NCBI GenBank assembly: GCA_051880035.1
Contig: JBJENE010000001.1
Location: 16,100 to 80,099 of the forward strand
DNA from: Eshraghiella sp051880035
GTDB lineage: Bacteria > Bacillota > Clostridia > Lachnospirales > Lachnospiraceae
DNA: 64,000 bases
Direction: 5' to 3'
Shown here piece after piece: positions 50,162 through 59,421 of the stretch. Positions within the stretch are counted from its first letter, which is position 1. The number at the start of each line of letters is the position of its first letter. Both the position numbers and the translations under genes were made by a program. The notes beneath the pieces are model-generated. The model saw nothing but the letters and a program-made list of their open reading frames with translations, made no database searches and had not been told where the DNA came from.

Positions 50162-52753
50162 ATGAATATTCAGAAATTTACACGAAATTCAATGGAGGCA
50201 ATAGAAAGAAGCCAGAAGTTCGCATATGAATACGGGAATCAGGAAATTGACCTTGAACACCTTTTATACTCACTCCTTGATTTGGAGGACAGTCTTATTA
50301 AAGGCCTTCTTGAGAAGATGAATGTTCCTGTAGATGCGCTTATGAAACGCTGTGAGGATATAATAAATAAACAGGTTAAGGTATCGGGAGATGTGGAACT
50401 CCACATAAGCCAGGCACTTAATAAGGTCCTTCTGTGTGCTGAAGATGAAGCAAAGCATATGGGGGATCAGTATGTATCCGTAGAGCATCTGTTCCTTACC
50501 ATGATTAAGTATCCGAACAAGGAAATCGGAGAACTCTTCAGGGAATTTGGTATTGACAGGGAGAAATTTTTACAGGCTCTTTCCACTGTAAGAGGCAATA
50601 AGCAGGTAACATCCGATAATCCCGAGGCAACATATGACACATTGAAAAAATACGGCACAGATCTTGTGGAGCGTGCGAAAGAGCAGAAGCTTGATCCGGT
50701 TATCGGAAGGGATAGTGAAATCCGTAATGTAATCCGTATTTTGTCAAGGAAAACCAAGAATAATCCTGTACTTATCGGTGAACCGGGTGTAGGTAAGACG
50801 GCTGTGGCAGAAGGTCTTGCCCAAAGAATAGTTCACGGAGATGTGCCGGAAGGACTTAAGGACAAGACGATTTTCTCACTTGATATGGGTGCCATGGTGG
50901 CAGGTGCCAAGTACAGAGGTGAATTTGAGGAAAGATTAAAAGCCGTTCTTGACGAAGTGCGTAAGAGTGAAGGTAAAATCATTCTTTTCATTGATGAGCT
51001 GCATACTATTGTAGGAGCCGGAAAAAGTGACGGTGCCATGGATGCAGGCAACATGTTAAAACCTATGCTGGCAAGAGGTGAACTGCATTGTATCGGTGCC
51101 ACAACCCTTGATGAATACAGACAGTATATTGAAAAGGATGCTGCTCTGGAGAGGCGTTTCCAGCCGGTAATGGTGGATGAACCGTCAGTTGAAGACACAA
51201 TCTCAATTCTTCGTGGACTCAAAGAAAGATACGAGGTATTCCACGGGGTAAAGATTGCGGATAATGCTCTGGTGGCTGCCGCAGTGTTGTCACACAGATA
51301 TATTTCCGACAGATTCCTTCCGGATAAGGCAATAGACCTTGTGGATGAAGCCTGTGCGCTTATTAAGACAGAGCTTGACTCAATGCCTGCGGAGCTTGAT
51401 GAACTTTCAAGGAAAGTAATGCAGTTGGAAATAGAAGAAGCTGCCCTTAAGAAAGAGACTGATGATGTGAGCAGAAAGAGACTTCTCGAGCTTCAGTCAG
51501 AACTGGCAGAATTAAAAGACGAACTCAGTGCGGGAAAAGCCCGTTGGGATAACGAAAAAGCATCAGTGGATAAACTGAGGCAGATTCGTGAAGAAATTGA
51601 AGAAGTCAATAAACAGATTCAGCTTGCCCAAAGAGAGTATAATCTGGAAAAAGCTGCCGAGCTTCAATACGGCAAACTGCCGCTCCTTGAGAAAGAACTG
51701 GCAGCAGAAGAGAAAAAAGTCAACGAAAAGGATTTTTCCCTTGTGCATGAATGTGTAACAGATGAAGAAATCGGTAAAATAATTTCAAGGTGGACGGGAA
51801 TACCTGTTTCCAAGCTGAATGAAAGTGAACTGAATAAGACACTTCATCTTTCAGAAGAACTCCATAAGAGGGTTGTAGGACAGGACGAAGGTGTCACAAA
51901 GGTAACAGAAGCAATAATGAGGTCAAGAGCCGGAATAAAAGATCCCGGAAAGCCTATCGGTTCATTCCTTTTCTTAGGACCTACCGGTGTAGGTAAAACA
52001 GAGCTTGCCAAAACCCTTGCGGAAAGTCTTTTCGATGATGAAAATAATATTGTGCGTATCGATATGAGTGAATACATGGAGAAATATTCGGTATCCAGAC
52101 TAATCGGAGCGCCTCCGGGATATGTGGGATATGAGGAAGGCGGACAGCTTACCGAGGCAGTAAGAAGAAAACCGTATTCTGTTGTATTGTTTGACGAAAT
52201 AGAGAAAGCGCATCCGGATGTTTTCAATGTTCTCCTGCAGGTTCTTGATGACGGCAGGATAACAGATTCCCAGGGAAGAACAGTGGACTTTAAGAACACA
52301 ATAATTATACTTACTTCCAATATCGGTTCACAGTATCTTCTTGAAGGAATAGACGAAAACGGAAATATCAGAAAAGACTGTGAAGATAAGGTAATGGGCG
52401 AACTGAGAGGAAGCTTTCGACCTGAATTTTTAAACAGGCTTGATGAAATAATTATGTTTAAACCTCTTACCAAGGATAATATCGGCAACATAATAGCCCT
52501 TATGGTTAAGAACCTTAACAAACGGCTTGAGGAACGTGAGCTTACGGTAAAGCTTACCGACAGCGCCGTGGACTGCATAATCAGAAACGGATATGATCCG
52601 GTATACGGTGCAAGACCGCTTAAGCGGTACCTTCAGAAAACAGTTGAGACATTGTGTGCAAAACTGATTCTTGAAGGCACGGTCGGACCTAAGGATACAA
52701 TTTGTATCGATGATACCGGTAACGGCCTTACGGCTTTCAGACAAACTGATTAA
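50162..52753 (+). CDS. clpB: ATP-dependent disaggregase ClpB
   Basis: ClpB, with DnaK, pulls proteins out of aggregates after stress. The 863-residue protein has the N-terminal double Clp repeat (1-150), nucleotide-binding domain 1 with Walker A GEPGVGKTA and Walker B IILFIDELH, the coiled-coil M domain (about 400-520, rich in Glu/Lys heptads) that separates ClpB from ClpC/ClpA, and domain 2 with GPTGVGKTE, VVLFDEIEKAHPD and TSNIGSQ. ATG 50162 follows AAAGGAGG at a good distance; a start at 50111 is before the ribosome site. The 3' end overlaps the convergent DUF4250 gene by 17 bases. Confidence 0.96.
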   Translation: MNIQKFTRNSMEAIERSQKFAYEYGNQEIDLEHLLYSLLDLEDSLIKGLLEKMNVPVDALMKRCEDIINKQVKVSGDVELHISQALNKVLLCAEDEAKHMGDQYVSVEHLFLTMIKYPNKEIGELFREFGIDREKFLQALSTVRGNKQVTSDNPEATYDTLKKYGTDLVERAKEQKLDPVIGRDSEIRNVIRILSRKTKNNPVLIGEPGVGKTAVAEGLAQRIVHGDVPEGLKDKTIFSLDMGAMVAGAKYRGEFEERLKAVLDEVRKSEGKIILFIDELHTIVGAGKSDGAMDAGNMLKPMLARGELHCIGATTLDEYRQYIEKDAALERRFQPVMVDEPSVEDTISILRGLKERYEVFHGVKIADNALVAAAVLSHRYISDRFLPDKAIDLVDEACALIKTELDSMPAELDELSRKVMQLEIEEAALKKETDDVSRKRLLELQSELAELKDELSAGKARWDNEKASVDKLRQIREEIEEVNKQIQLAQREYNLEKAAELQYGKLPLLEKELAAEEKKVNEKDFSLVHECVTDEEIGKIISRWTGIPVSKLNESELNKTLHLSEELHKRVVGQDEGVTKVTEAIMRSRAGIKDPGKPIGSFLFLGPTGVGKTELAKTLAESLFDDENNIVRIDMSEYMEKYSVSRLIGAPPGYVGYEEGGQLTEAVRRKPYSVVLFDEIEKAHPDVFNVLLQVLDDGRITDSQGRTVDFKNTIIILTSNIGSQYLLEGIDENGNIRKDCEDKVMGELRGSFRPEFLNRLDEIIMFKPLTKDNIGNIIALMVKNLNKRLEERELTVKLTDSAVDCIIRNGYDPVYGARPLKRYLQKTVETLCAKLILEGTVGPKDTICIDDTGNGLTAFRQTD

Positions 52754-52910
52754 GTCCGGAATTATAATGGTAGTCCAAAGAATCTAAAGTGTTTATCAGT
52801 GCGGCCTTGTCTGCTTCGTATTTTTCACAGAAGCAGTCAAGGCTTTCGCATTCATCACGAAGTTTGGTGTTTACATAACTTAAAAGAATAACAGGGTCTT
52901 TCGGTAACAT
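52737..52910 (-). CDS. DUF4250 small protein
   Basis: This 57-residue soluble protein begins MLPKDPVILLSYVNTKLRD and ends SLDYHYNSGLNQFV, the conserved beginning and end of DUF4250 proteins in Clostridia. ATG 52910 is preceded by GGAGG five bases upstream; the frame is open to 52976 but the added residues are not conserved. The predicted helices resemble a small helix-turn-helix protein. The function is unknown. Its last 17 bases lie antisense to the end of clpB. Confidence 0.85.
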   Translation of the reverse strand: MLPKDPVILLSYVNTKLRDECESLDCFCEKYEADKAALINTLDSLDYHYNSGLNQFV

Positions 52911-52982
52911 GGGAACCTCCGGTAATTTTTTTTGAGCGTAACATTTTAACCGGCAAATTTCAAGAAAAAGATACATTGATAT

Positions 52983-53002
52983 TTTACACTGAATGGTGTA
53001 AA
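52983..53002. repeat. Inverted repeat before membrane protein gene
   Basis: TTTACAC (52983-52989) and GTGTAAA (52996-53002) form a perfect 7-bp inverted repeat with a six-base spacer, 46 bases before ATG 53048. It may be an operator. Confidence 0.45.
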
Positions 53003-53047
53003 TTTATTTTGTCGGATAAAATCCATTATGTTAAAGGGGATACGCTT

Positions 53048-53608
53048 ATGAAAGAGAACAAAAGCAGCCGGGAAAAAGTTTTTGACGGAATAATTTTCTT
53101 TATGATGATTATTGCTGCTGTGTTTGCGATAGTACAGACAGCCCTTGGAAATTCACAGGAAATGTTTTTTAAGCTGGTGCTTGGATTGTGGATTCTGGCA
53201 GCGGTTGTGCTGTCTGACTTTGTGGAGCCGTATGTGAACCGCAAATTTGACGATATGACGGAAAAGTCGGTAAAGTATTACATTATGTATGCTGTTACGG
53301 ACGGGGCAATGTATGCTTTTGCTTATGTTTTTATAATTAACATTACATTGTTAAAGGAACCTGTCCACTATATTTTTCTGGCTCTTTTTGTCCTTATGTT
53401 TGTTGCAAAGACAATTCTTTCAAAAGCATACAAATCCGAGGGCAAAGACGAAACCCCGCCGGATATGCCGGATAAGGCGGAAGAACTACCGGATAATGTA
53501 AAAGAACTTTTGTCGGATGACAGTGATGATGATTATGAAGTAGAAAGTCTTGATGAAGAAGATATACTTAAGATTATCAGATATCGTGAAAGAAAAAATG
53601 AAAAATAG
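53048..53608 (+). CDS. Polytopic membrane protein with acidic tail
   Basis: This 186-residue protein of unknown function has four predicted helices (about 12-33, 41-60, 76-101, 105-124) and a C-terminal cytoplasmic tail very rich in Asp and Glu (about 130-175), ending in a basic IRYRERKNEK. ATG 53048 is chosen because AAAGGGG lies eight bases upstream; an earlier in-frame start at 52976 precedes the inverted repeat. A terminator hairpin follows directly. No family is recognised. Confidence 0.7.
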   Translation: MKENKSSREKVFDGIIFFMMIIAAVFAIVQTALGNSQEMFFKLVLGLWILAAVVLSDFVEPYVNRKFDDMTEKSVKYYIMYAVTDGAMYAFAYVFIINITLLKEPVHYIFLALFVLMFVAKTILSKAYKSEGKDETPPDMPDKAEELPDNVKELLSDDSDDDYEVESLDEEDILKIIRYRERKNEK

Positions 53609-53614
53609 CATTTT

Positions 53615-53658
53615 ATCCTGCATATAAATTACTAAGTGTGGTATATGCAGGATTTTTT
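53615..53658 (+). terminator. Terminator whose 3' arm carries the next gene's ribosome site
   Basis: ATCCTGCATATA (53615-53626) pairs with TATATGCAGGAT (53642-53653), followed by T to 53658. The next start codon is at 53659, so its only ribosome site (AGGA) is within the 3' arm. Confidence 0.8.
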
Positions 53659-54351
53659 ATGTGGGAAAAAAGATTTGCGGCAGTTGTGGCAGTTCTGGTA
53701 ATTTGTTTCATTACGGTTGTTGCAGGAGAAAGAGACCAAAACGGCACAACAGAATCAAGGCAGACAGCACAAGTGACGGGAAAAGTGTATGGTTATGAGA
53801 AAACAGTGGCACTGACATTTGATGACGGTCCTCACAGCCGGTACACTAAAGAATTGCTGGAGGGACTTAGAGAAAGAGGCGTGAAGGCTACTTTTTTTGT
53901 GGTGGGTGAAAATATAGAAGGTAATGAAGATATAATAAAACAAATGTATGAAGACGGACATGTAATAGGGAATCATACATACAGCCATGTGGAGCTTACA
54001 AAATTATCAAAAGAAGCGGCACTCCTTGAAATCGAAAAAACCAATTCTCTTATAGAGAAAATAACGGGAGAACCGGTAAAATATATACGCCCGCCATGCG
54101 GCTCGTGGAAGGAAAGCATGCTTTATGAGGTTGATATGACTCCTGTATTCTGGAATGTTGACCCTATGGACTGGTGTACATATCAGGTTTCCACCGTGGT
54201 TAACAGAATTATGAATGATGTTGAAGACGGAGATATTATTTTGTTTCATGATATATATGACAGCTCCGTAGCTGCTGCCCTGGAAGTGGTTGACAGACTG
54301 CTTTCAATGGGATATGTTTTTGTAACCGTTGACGGGATAATAATTGAATGA
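53659..54351 (+). CDS. Polysaccharide deacetylase, NodB domain
   Basis: This is a 230-residue predicted membrane-anchored or secreted deacetylase. An N-terminal hydrophobic segment (about 6-23) acts as signal anchor. The NodB domain has all five motifs: TFDDGPH (Asp55-Asp56), HTYSH (His106, His110), RPPCG (144-148), Asp168 in FWNVDPMDW, and LFHD (His197). Such enzymes remove acetyl groups from peptidoglycan N-acetylglucosamine (PgdA type) or act in sporulation (PdaB type). The Cys in RPPCG replaces the usual Tyr/Phe, a common variant in Clostridia. GTG 53638 is an alternative start but lies inside the hairpin loop. Confidence 0.87.
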   Translation: MWEKRFAAVVAVLVICFITVVAGERDQNGTTESRQTAQVTGKVYGYEKTVALTFDDGPHSRYTKELLEGLRERGVKATFFVVGENIEGNEDIIKQMYEDGHVIGNHTYSHVELTKLSKEAALLEIEKTNSLIEKITGEPVKYIRPPCGSWKESMLYEVDMTPVFWNVDPMDWCTYQVSTVVNRIMNDVEDGDIILFHDIYDSSVAAALEVVDRLLSMGYVFVTVDGIIIE

Positions 54352-54377
54352 CAAAAGTTCCGGGGATGTGATATAAT
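54348..54377 (+). promoter_or_regulatory. Promoter of rarA, overlapping the deacetylase stop
   Basis: ATGACA (54348-54353) lies 18 bases before a consensus TATAAT (54372-54377). The -35 contains the stop codon of the upstream gene. Confidence 0.6.
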
Positions 54378-54400
54378 CAAAAGATAAAGGAGCTTTTGAA

Positions 54401-55747
54401 ATGGATATATTCGATTATATGCGTGAAAATACAATGGAAAAAGAATCTCCGCTGGCATCAAGAATGCGCCCTGCGACACTTGAAGAGGTTGTGGGACAGG
54501 AGCACATTATCGGGCGGGATAAGTTACTTTACCGGGCAATTAAGGCCGATAAATTAAGCTCGATTATTTTTTACGGACCTCCGGGAACCGGTAAGACCAC
54601 ACTCGCCAAGGTTATTGCCAATACTACAAGTGCGGAGTTTTGCCAGATTAATGCCACCGTGGCAGGGAAGAAGGACATGGAGGAGGTTGTGGAGGCTGCC
54701 AAAAACAGGCTGGCGTCCACAGGCAGAAGAACCATTCTTTTTGTAGATGAGATTCACAGATTTAATAAAGGGCAGCAGGACTACCTCCTTCCTTTTGTAG
54801 AGGACGGAACGGTTATCCTTATCGGTGCTACTACGGAAAATCCTTATTTTGAAGTAAACGGGGCATTAATATCCCGTTCGGTTGTGTTTGAATTAAAGCC
54901 GCTTTCCAATGAGGACATTCTTAAATTGATACATAAAGCGGTATATGATGTTGAAAAAGGAATGGGAAGCTATAATGCGGTAATAGATGACGATGCTGCA
55001 ATGTTCCTTGCCGACATGGCTAACGGAGATGCAAGGCTTGCGCTGAATGCCGTAGAACTTGGGGTTATGTCAACCGAGATAAGTGAAGACGGTAAAATCC
55101 ACATCACTTTGGATGTGGCATCTGAATGTATCCAGAAGCGTGTGCTTAAATATGACAAAACAGGGGATAACCATTATGATACCATTTCTGCTTTCATTAA
55201 GAGCATGAGAGGTTCGGATCCTGATGCGGCATTGTATTATCTTGCCAAAATGATATATGCCGGTGAAGACCCTAAATTCATTGCGAGAAGAATTGTAATA
55301 TGTGCCAGTGAAGATGTGGGGAATGCAGATCCCAATGCGCTTACGGTGGCTGTTTCTGCATTTCTTGCAGTGGAGAGAATCGGAATGCCTGAGTCACAGA
55401 TAATCCTTGCCCAGGCATGTACATATGTGGCTACAGCTCCGAAAAGCAATACGGCAGTGTGCGGAATAACCGATGCGATGGAATATGTTAAGAACCACAG
55501 GACTGACAGAGTACCGGCACACCTTATGGATGCGCATTATAATTCTGCAGACAAGCTCGGGAGGGGAACGGGATATAAATATGCCCATAATTATCCTAAC
55601 CATTATGTGGAACAGCAGTATCTTCCTGACGGAGCTGTCAATGAGGTATTTTACCATTCATCCGGAATGGGATATGAAAAGCAGATTGATGCCCATATGG
55701 AGCGTATTAAACGGGAAGCAGCGGATAAACCTGACAAATATACATAG
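54401..55747 (+). CDS. rarA: Replication-associated recombination protein A (MgsA/RarA)
   Basis: RarA is an AAA+ ATPase related to clamp-loader subunits and acts at stalled replication forks. The 448-residue protein has PLASRMRPATLEEVVGQEH at the N-terminus, Walker A GPPGTGKTT (59-67), Walker B ILFVDEIHRFNK, sensor 1 IGATTENP, and the C-terminal tetramerisation region ending HSSGMGYEKQIDAHM. The length is standard. An AAAGGAG site precedes the ATG. It is a single-gene unit with its own promoter. Confidence 0.95.
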   Translation: MDIFDYMRENTMEKESPLASRMRPATLEEVVGQEHIIGRDKLLYRAIKADKLSSIIFYGPPGTGKTTLAKVIANTTSAEFCQINATVAGKKDMEEVVEAAKNRLASTGRRTILFVDEIHRFNKGQQDYLLPFVEDGTVILIGATTENPYFEVNGALISRSVVFELKPLSNEDILKLIHKAVYDVEKGMGSYNAVIDDDAAMFLADMANGDARLALNAVELGVMSTEISEDGKIHITLDVASECIQKRVLKYDKTGDNHYDTISAFIKSMRGSDPDAALYYLAKMIYAGEDPKFIARRIVICASEDVGNADPNALTVAVSAFLAVERIGMPESQIILAQACTYVATAPKSNTAVCGITDAMEYVKNHRTDRVPAHLMDAHYNSADKLGRGTGYKYAHNYPNHYVEQQYLPDGAVNEVFYHSSGMGYEKQIDAHMERIKREAADKPDKYT

Positions 55748-55777
55748 ATATATATTTAATTAATATACCTTACTTTG

Positions 55778-55806
55778 TTGCGTAAAAATGTCTGTTTGTG
55801 TATAAT
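55778..55806 (+). promoter_or_regulatory. Promoter of the DUF5717-DUF5716 operon
   Basis: TTGCGT (55778-55783) lies 17 bases before a consensus TATAAT (55801-55806), 46 bases before the ATG at 55852. Confidence 0.7.
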
Positions 55807-55851
55807 TATGTCGATATCTTTTTTAACAGCAATCGTGGCGGGTGACAACAA

Positions 55852-58800
55852 ATGAAAGACCAGATTAACAAATATGCAAGAGGTGTCTTTGAATATGATC
55901 CCCCTGTAATAAGGGCCAAAGAAAGTTCCGTCTATTCTGTGGCAGATAAGAACCGCAGTTATAAGGGTACAATAAGCCTGTATGAAGAACAGGGAAGGGA
56001 AATTAAGGGCATCATATATACGGATAATGACAAAGTTGTTTTGCCTGTAAAGTCTTTTTGCAAAGACAAGGTGGCTTTGGAATATTCAGTCAGATGTGAC
56101 GGTGCTCTCAATGGTGAAGTCATTGAGGGTGTTTTTAATGTTGTCAGTAACGGCGGAGAACTGTCAATACCTTATTCTTTTAAGGTTGAGGCGGGCTCTT
56201 ATGATACCTCGGCAGGTGTAATAAGAAATCTAACCCAGTTTGTGGCCCTTGCCCAGAATAACGAAGAAGAGGCTGTAAAGCTTTTTGAAACACCGGACTT
56301 TAAGGAGATACTTCTCGGAGAAGATATTAATCTTCAGTGTCTGTACAAAGGAATTTCCAAAGGAACAGATTCTCATAATAACATGGAAGAATTTCTTGTG
56401 GCATCCCATAAGAAGAATCAGGTGCACATTTCCCTTCTGAGAAACAGTGTCCGATATGATAATATTAACGAAAGTTTTAAGGATTCCGTAATTGTTGAAA
56501 GAGACGGCTGGGGATATATAAGTATTGATATTTCTACGGATTCCCCGTTTATCCGTCCGGAGCGTACTGAACTTTACGGCGAGATGTTTGCCGGTAACAG
56601 GTATGAATTTTCGTACATAATAGATTATGACAAACTTCACGCAGGTATTAATTGCGGACGGATATGTTTTACAACATGCGGAAAGAAAACCGTATATGAG
56701 ATAACCGTGAAAAAAGATATCGAGAATGATACTGCCATTTCGCCACATGAATTAAAACAGATTGATTATCAGCTGATGAAGGAGTATATAGATTTCCGTA
56801 CCCACAGAACATCCGTGAGCAGATGGGTGATTATTACCAAAGACCTTTTAGAAAAAATTCTTGACAGAGAAGATGTTTCGGTTTTCTACAAACTTGCTCT
56901 GGCACAGATTTATATTACTGAAAACGAGGATGATAAAGCCAAAGAAATAATTGAAAATGCCAAGGTGGAGATAGATATCAATGATCCGTCCCAGGCGGCT
57001 TTATATTGTTATTTTATATATATTAATACGCTTTACAATAAGGACCGGGCATATTCCAAAAAATCCGCTGCCATTGTGAAGGCCAAGTATGATGAATGCA
57101 AGGACTGGAGGATTCTGTGGACTCTGCTTTTTATGGATGAGGAACTGGAAAATAACGCAAGTCTCAAGCTTTTAAGAATCAAAGAGCAGTTTAACAAAGG
57201 GTGTACAAGTCCCGCAATGTATATTGAAGCATGCAATGTACTTAATGAGCATCCAATGCTTCTCCGTGTGATTAATTCATTCGAAATGAATGTGCTTTTG
57301 TTCGGTGCCGCACATGGAATTTTAAGTGATAAGATTATTGAACTTATTATTGAAATGGTAATGGGTACAAGAGTGGGAACGGAGCGCTTTTTAAGGCTTC
57401 TTATGATTATTTATGAGGATAAGAAGGACACTCTTGTTCTTGAATGCCTGTGTAAAACACTTATCCGCAATAACCGGATAGGCAATAAATATCTTCCGTA
57501 CTACGAGGAAGGAATCAGGAAAGAATTAAAGATTACGCAGTTGTTTGAATATGATATCGCTTCCAGGGATTTGGAGGATATGACTCCGATGCCCAAGATG
57601 CTTCTGCTGTATTTTGGTTATAACAATCACCTTGATTATAACCGTAAAGCATACCTGTATGCGAATATCATGTATAATAAGACTAATTACCCGCAGGTTT
57701 TTAAAAGTTATCTGCCTCAGATAGAGCAGTTTGTCAAGGAACAGCTCATGGCAGGACACATTAACAGCCAGCTTGCATTTCTGTACAGAAATATTGTAAC
57801 CGCAGATATGATTAATGAGGAGAATGCGGCAGCGGTTTCTGAAATATATCACACATATAAAATACAATGCGCAAGTCCGATTGCAAGAAGTGTGATAATA
57901 AGACAGAAAGAAAGCAACAGTGAAAAGGAATATCCTTTGGTTAATTCCGTTGCATATGTGAAAATGTACACGGAGGATGCCGGAATTTTCATTACAAGCG
58001 GAACCGGAAACAGATATTGTGCAGGGATACCTTTTAGTGTGGAAAGACTTATTGAAGATGATGCAATAGTAAATGCCTGTCTGTCAAAGGATGATTCGCT
58101 TATACATATTAAGCTTTCAATGTGTGAGAAATACATAAAATACAGACGCAAAACGCTTAACGCCGTGGGAAACCTTACAGACATGTCCAAAATGCCGGAA
58201 GTTAACGGATATTACAGGAACCTTCTTATTTCATCCGTTATCGAGTATTATTATGACAGCTATGATTCCGAAGGTTTTGAAGAGTTTATTAAGGATGTGG
58301 ATCTGGATAAACTTGAAGAAAAAGATATTACAAGAGTTATAGAAATATATATAATTCAGGGAGAGTATGAGACTGCATTTGAACTTATCAAAAAAAGTTC
58401 GGGAATGGGTCTTATTCCAAAACGCCTTCTGAAACTTTGCTCCAAACTTGCAGGGGACGGGGAACATAACGATTCACCTGAGCTCATACGACTTTGTTTT
58501 TACTGTTTCAAAGAAAAACAGACGGATGAAAATGTGCTTGGTTATATGATTAAGTACTATAACGGAACCACTCTTGACATGATTGAAGTGTGGAGTGCCG
58601 CAAAACGGGCAGGTCTTGATACATACGAACTGGAAGAACGGATTATCGCACAGATGCTTTTCGTTCACATGAAGGATGAGAATGAGGATATTTTTGAAAG
58701 CTACTATGCAAAAGGCCCTAATGAGAGACTTGTGGAGGCATATCTGGCATACCATTCATATATGTATTTTGTAAAACAAAGGACTGTTTCGGAAAATATT

Positions 58801-59400
58801 TTCGATATGATAGAGGCAACTTTGGAGAACGAAAAACCTCTTGCCCTGGTATGCAGGATGGCTCTTCTGCATCATTATACCTGTATGGAATCCCTTACGG
58901 AATTCAGAAAAGTTCTGGCAGAGAAGATTCTTGAGGAACTGGTGCGTAAAGAGTATGTATTTCCTTTCTTCAACCACTTTGTCGGAATTGTAAAGATGCC
59001 GTTTACCGTTGTTGACAAGACTATGGTGGAATACCGATCACATCCTGACCAAAGAGTAATTATACATTATGTTGTGGAGGATCAGAATCATCATAAGCAG
59101 TATGTATCGGAGGATATGAAAAATACTTATGAGGGAATATTTGTAAAGCAGTTTGTACTGTTTTACGGTGAAAAACTTCAATACTATATCTCAAAAGAAG
59201 TGGACGGCAAGGAAGTATGTACCGAAAAATGTATCATAGAAAATAACAAAATCAGACCGGATAAATCAGAGAGCCGGTATGAGGCCCTTAATGATGTAAT
59301 TGCCGGAAGAACAATGCATGATGCGGAAACCGTTAGGAAACTTGTGCATACATACGCCGTAACGGAAAATTTGACTAATGAGATTTTTAAGCCTTTTTAA
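55852..59400 (+). CDS. DUF5717 family giant protein
   Basis: This 1182-residue protein is of unknown function, with no signal peptide and no transmembrane helix, so it is presumably cytoplasmic. Residues about 10-300 are beta-rich and look like two sandwich domains (for example LEYSVRCDGALNGEVIEGVF and ELYGEMFAGNRYEFSYIIDY). Residues about 300-1035 are almost entirely helical with TPR-like pairs (LAQIYITENEDDKAKEIIENA; VIEIYIIQGEYETAFELIKK), forming a long solenoid. The C-terminal 150 residues are beta-rich again. It resembles Lachnospiraceae proteins filed as DUF5717. The ribosome site (GGCGGGTG) is weak. It is first in a four-gene operon with an Hsp70/actin-like protein, a TPR-like protein and a membrane coiled-coil protein. 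A scaffold or client-binding role is inference. Confidence 0.82.
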   Translation: MKDQINKYARGVFEYDPPVIRAKESSVYSVADKNRSYKGTISLYEEQGREIKGIIYTDNDKVVLPVKSFCKDKVALEYSVRCDGALNGEVIEGVFNVVSNGGELSIPYSFKVEAGSYDTSAGVIRNLTQFVALAQNNEEEAVKLFETPDFKEILLGEDINLQCLYKGISKGTDSHNNMEEFLVASHKKNQVHISLLRNSVRYDNINESFKDSVIVERDGWGYISIDISTDSPFIRPERTELYGEMFAGNRYEFSYIIDYDKLHAGINCGRICFTTCGKKTVYEITVKKDIENDTAISPHELKQIDYQLMKEYIDFRTHRTSVSRWVIITKDLLEKILDREDVSVFYKLALAQIYITENEDDKAKEIIENAKVEIDINDPSQAALYCYFIYINTLYNKDRAYSKKSAAIVKAKYDECKDWRILWTLLFMDEELENNASLKLLRIKEQFNKGCTSPAMYIEACNVLNEHPMLLRVINSFEMNVLLFGAAHGILSDKIIELIIEMVMGTRVGTERFLRLLMIIYEDKKDTLVLECLCKTLIRNNRIGNKYLPYYEEGIRKELKITQLFEYDIASRDLEDMTPMPKMLLLYFGYNNHLDYNRKAYLYANIMYNKTNYPQVFKSYLPQIEQFVKEQLMAGHINSQLAFLYRNIVTADMINEENAAAVSEIYHTYKIQCASPIARSVIIRQKESNSEKEYPLVNSVAYVKMYTEDAGIFITSGTGNRYCAGIPFSVERLIEDDAIVNACLSKDDSLIHIKLSMCEKYIKYRRKTLNAVGNLTDMSKMPEVNGYYRNLLISSVIEYYYDSYDSEGFEEFIKDVDLDKLEEKDITRVIEIYIIQGEYETAFELIKKSSGMGLIPKRLLKLCSKLAGDGEHNDSPELIRLCFYCFKEKQTDENVLGYMIKYYNGTTLDMIEVWSAAKRAGLDTYELEERIIAQMLFVHMKDENEDIFESYYAKGPNERLVEAYLAYHSYMYFVKQRTVSENIFDMIEATLENEKPLALVCRMALLHHYTCMESLTEFRKVLAEKILEELVRKEYVFPFFNHFVGIVKMPFTVVDKTMVEYRSHPDQRVIIHYVVEDQNHHKQYVSEDMKNTYEGIFVKQFVLFYGEKLQYYISKEVDGKEVCTEKCIIENNKIRPDKSESRYEALNDVIAGRTMHDAETVRKLVHTYAVTENLTNEIFKPF

Positions 59401-59421
59401 TGGGATACGAAAGGAAGAATT

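Noticed and set aside
51844..52578. A 244-codon open frame on the minus strand inside clpB
   Set aside because: Low-complexity, Ser/Leu-rich translation with no motif, fully antisense to conserved ClpB sequence.
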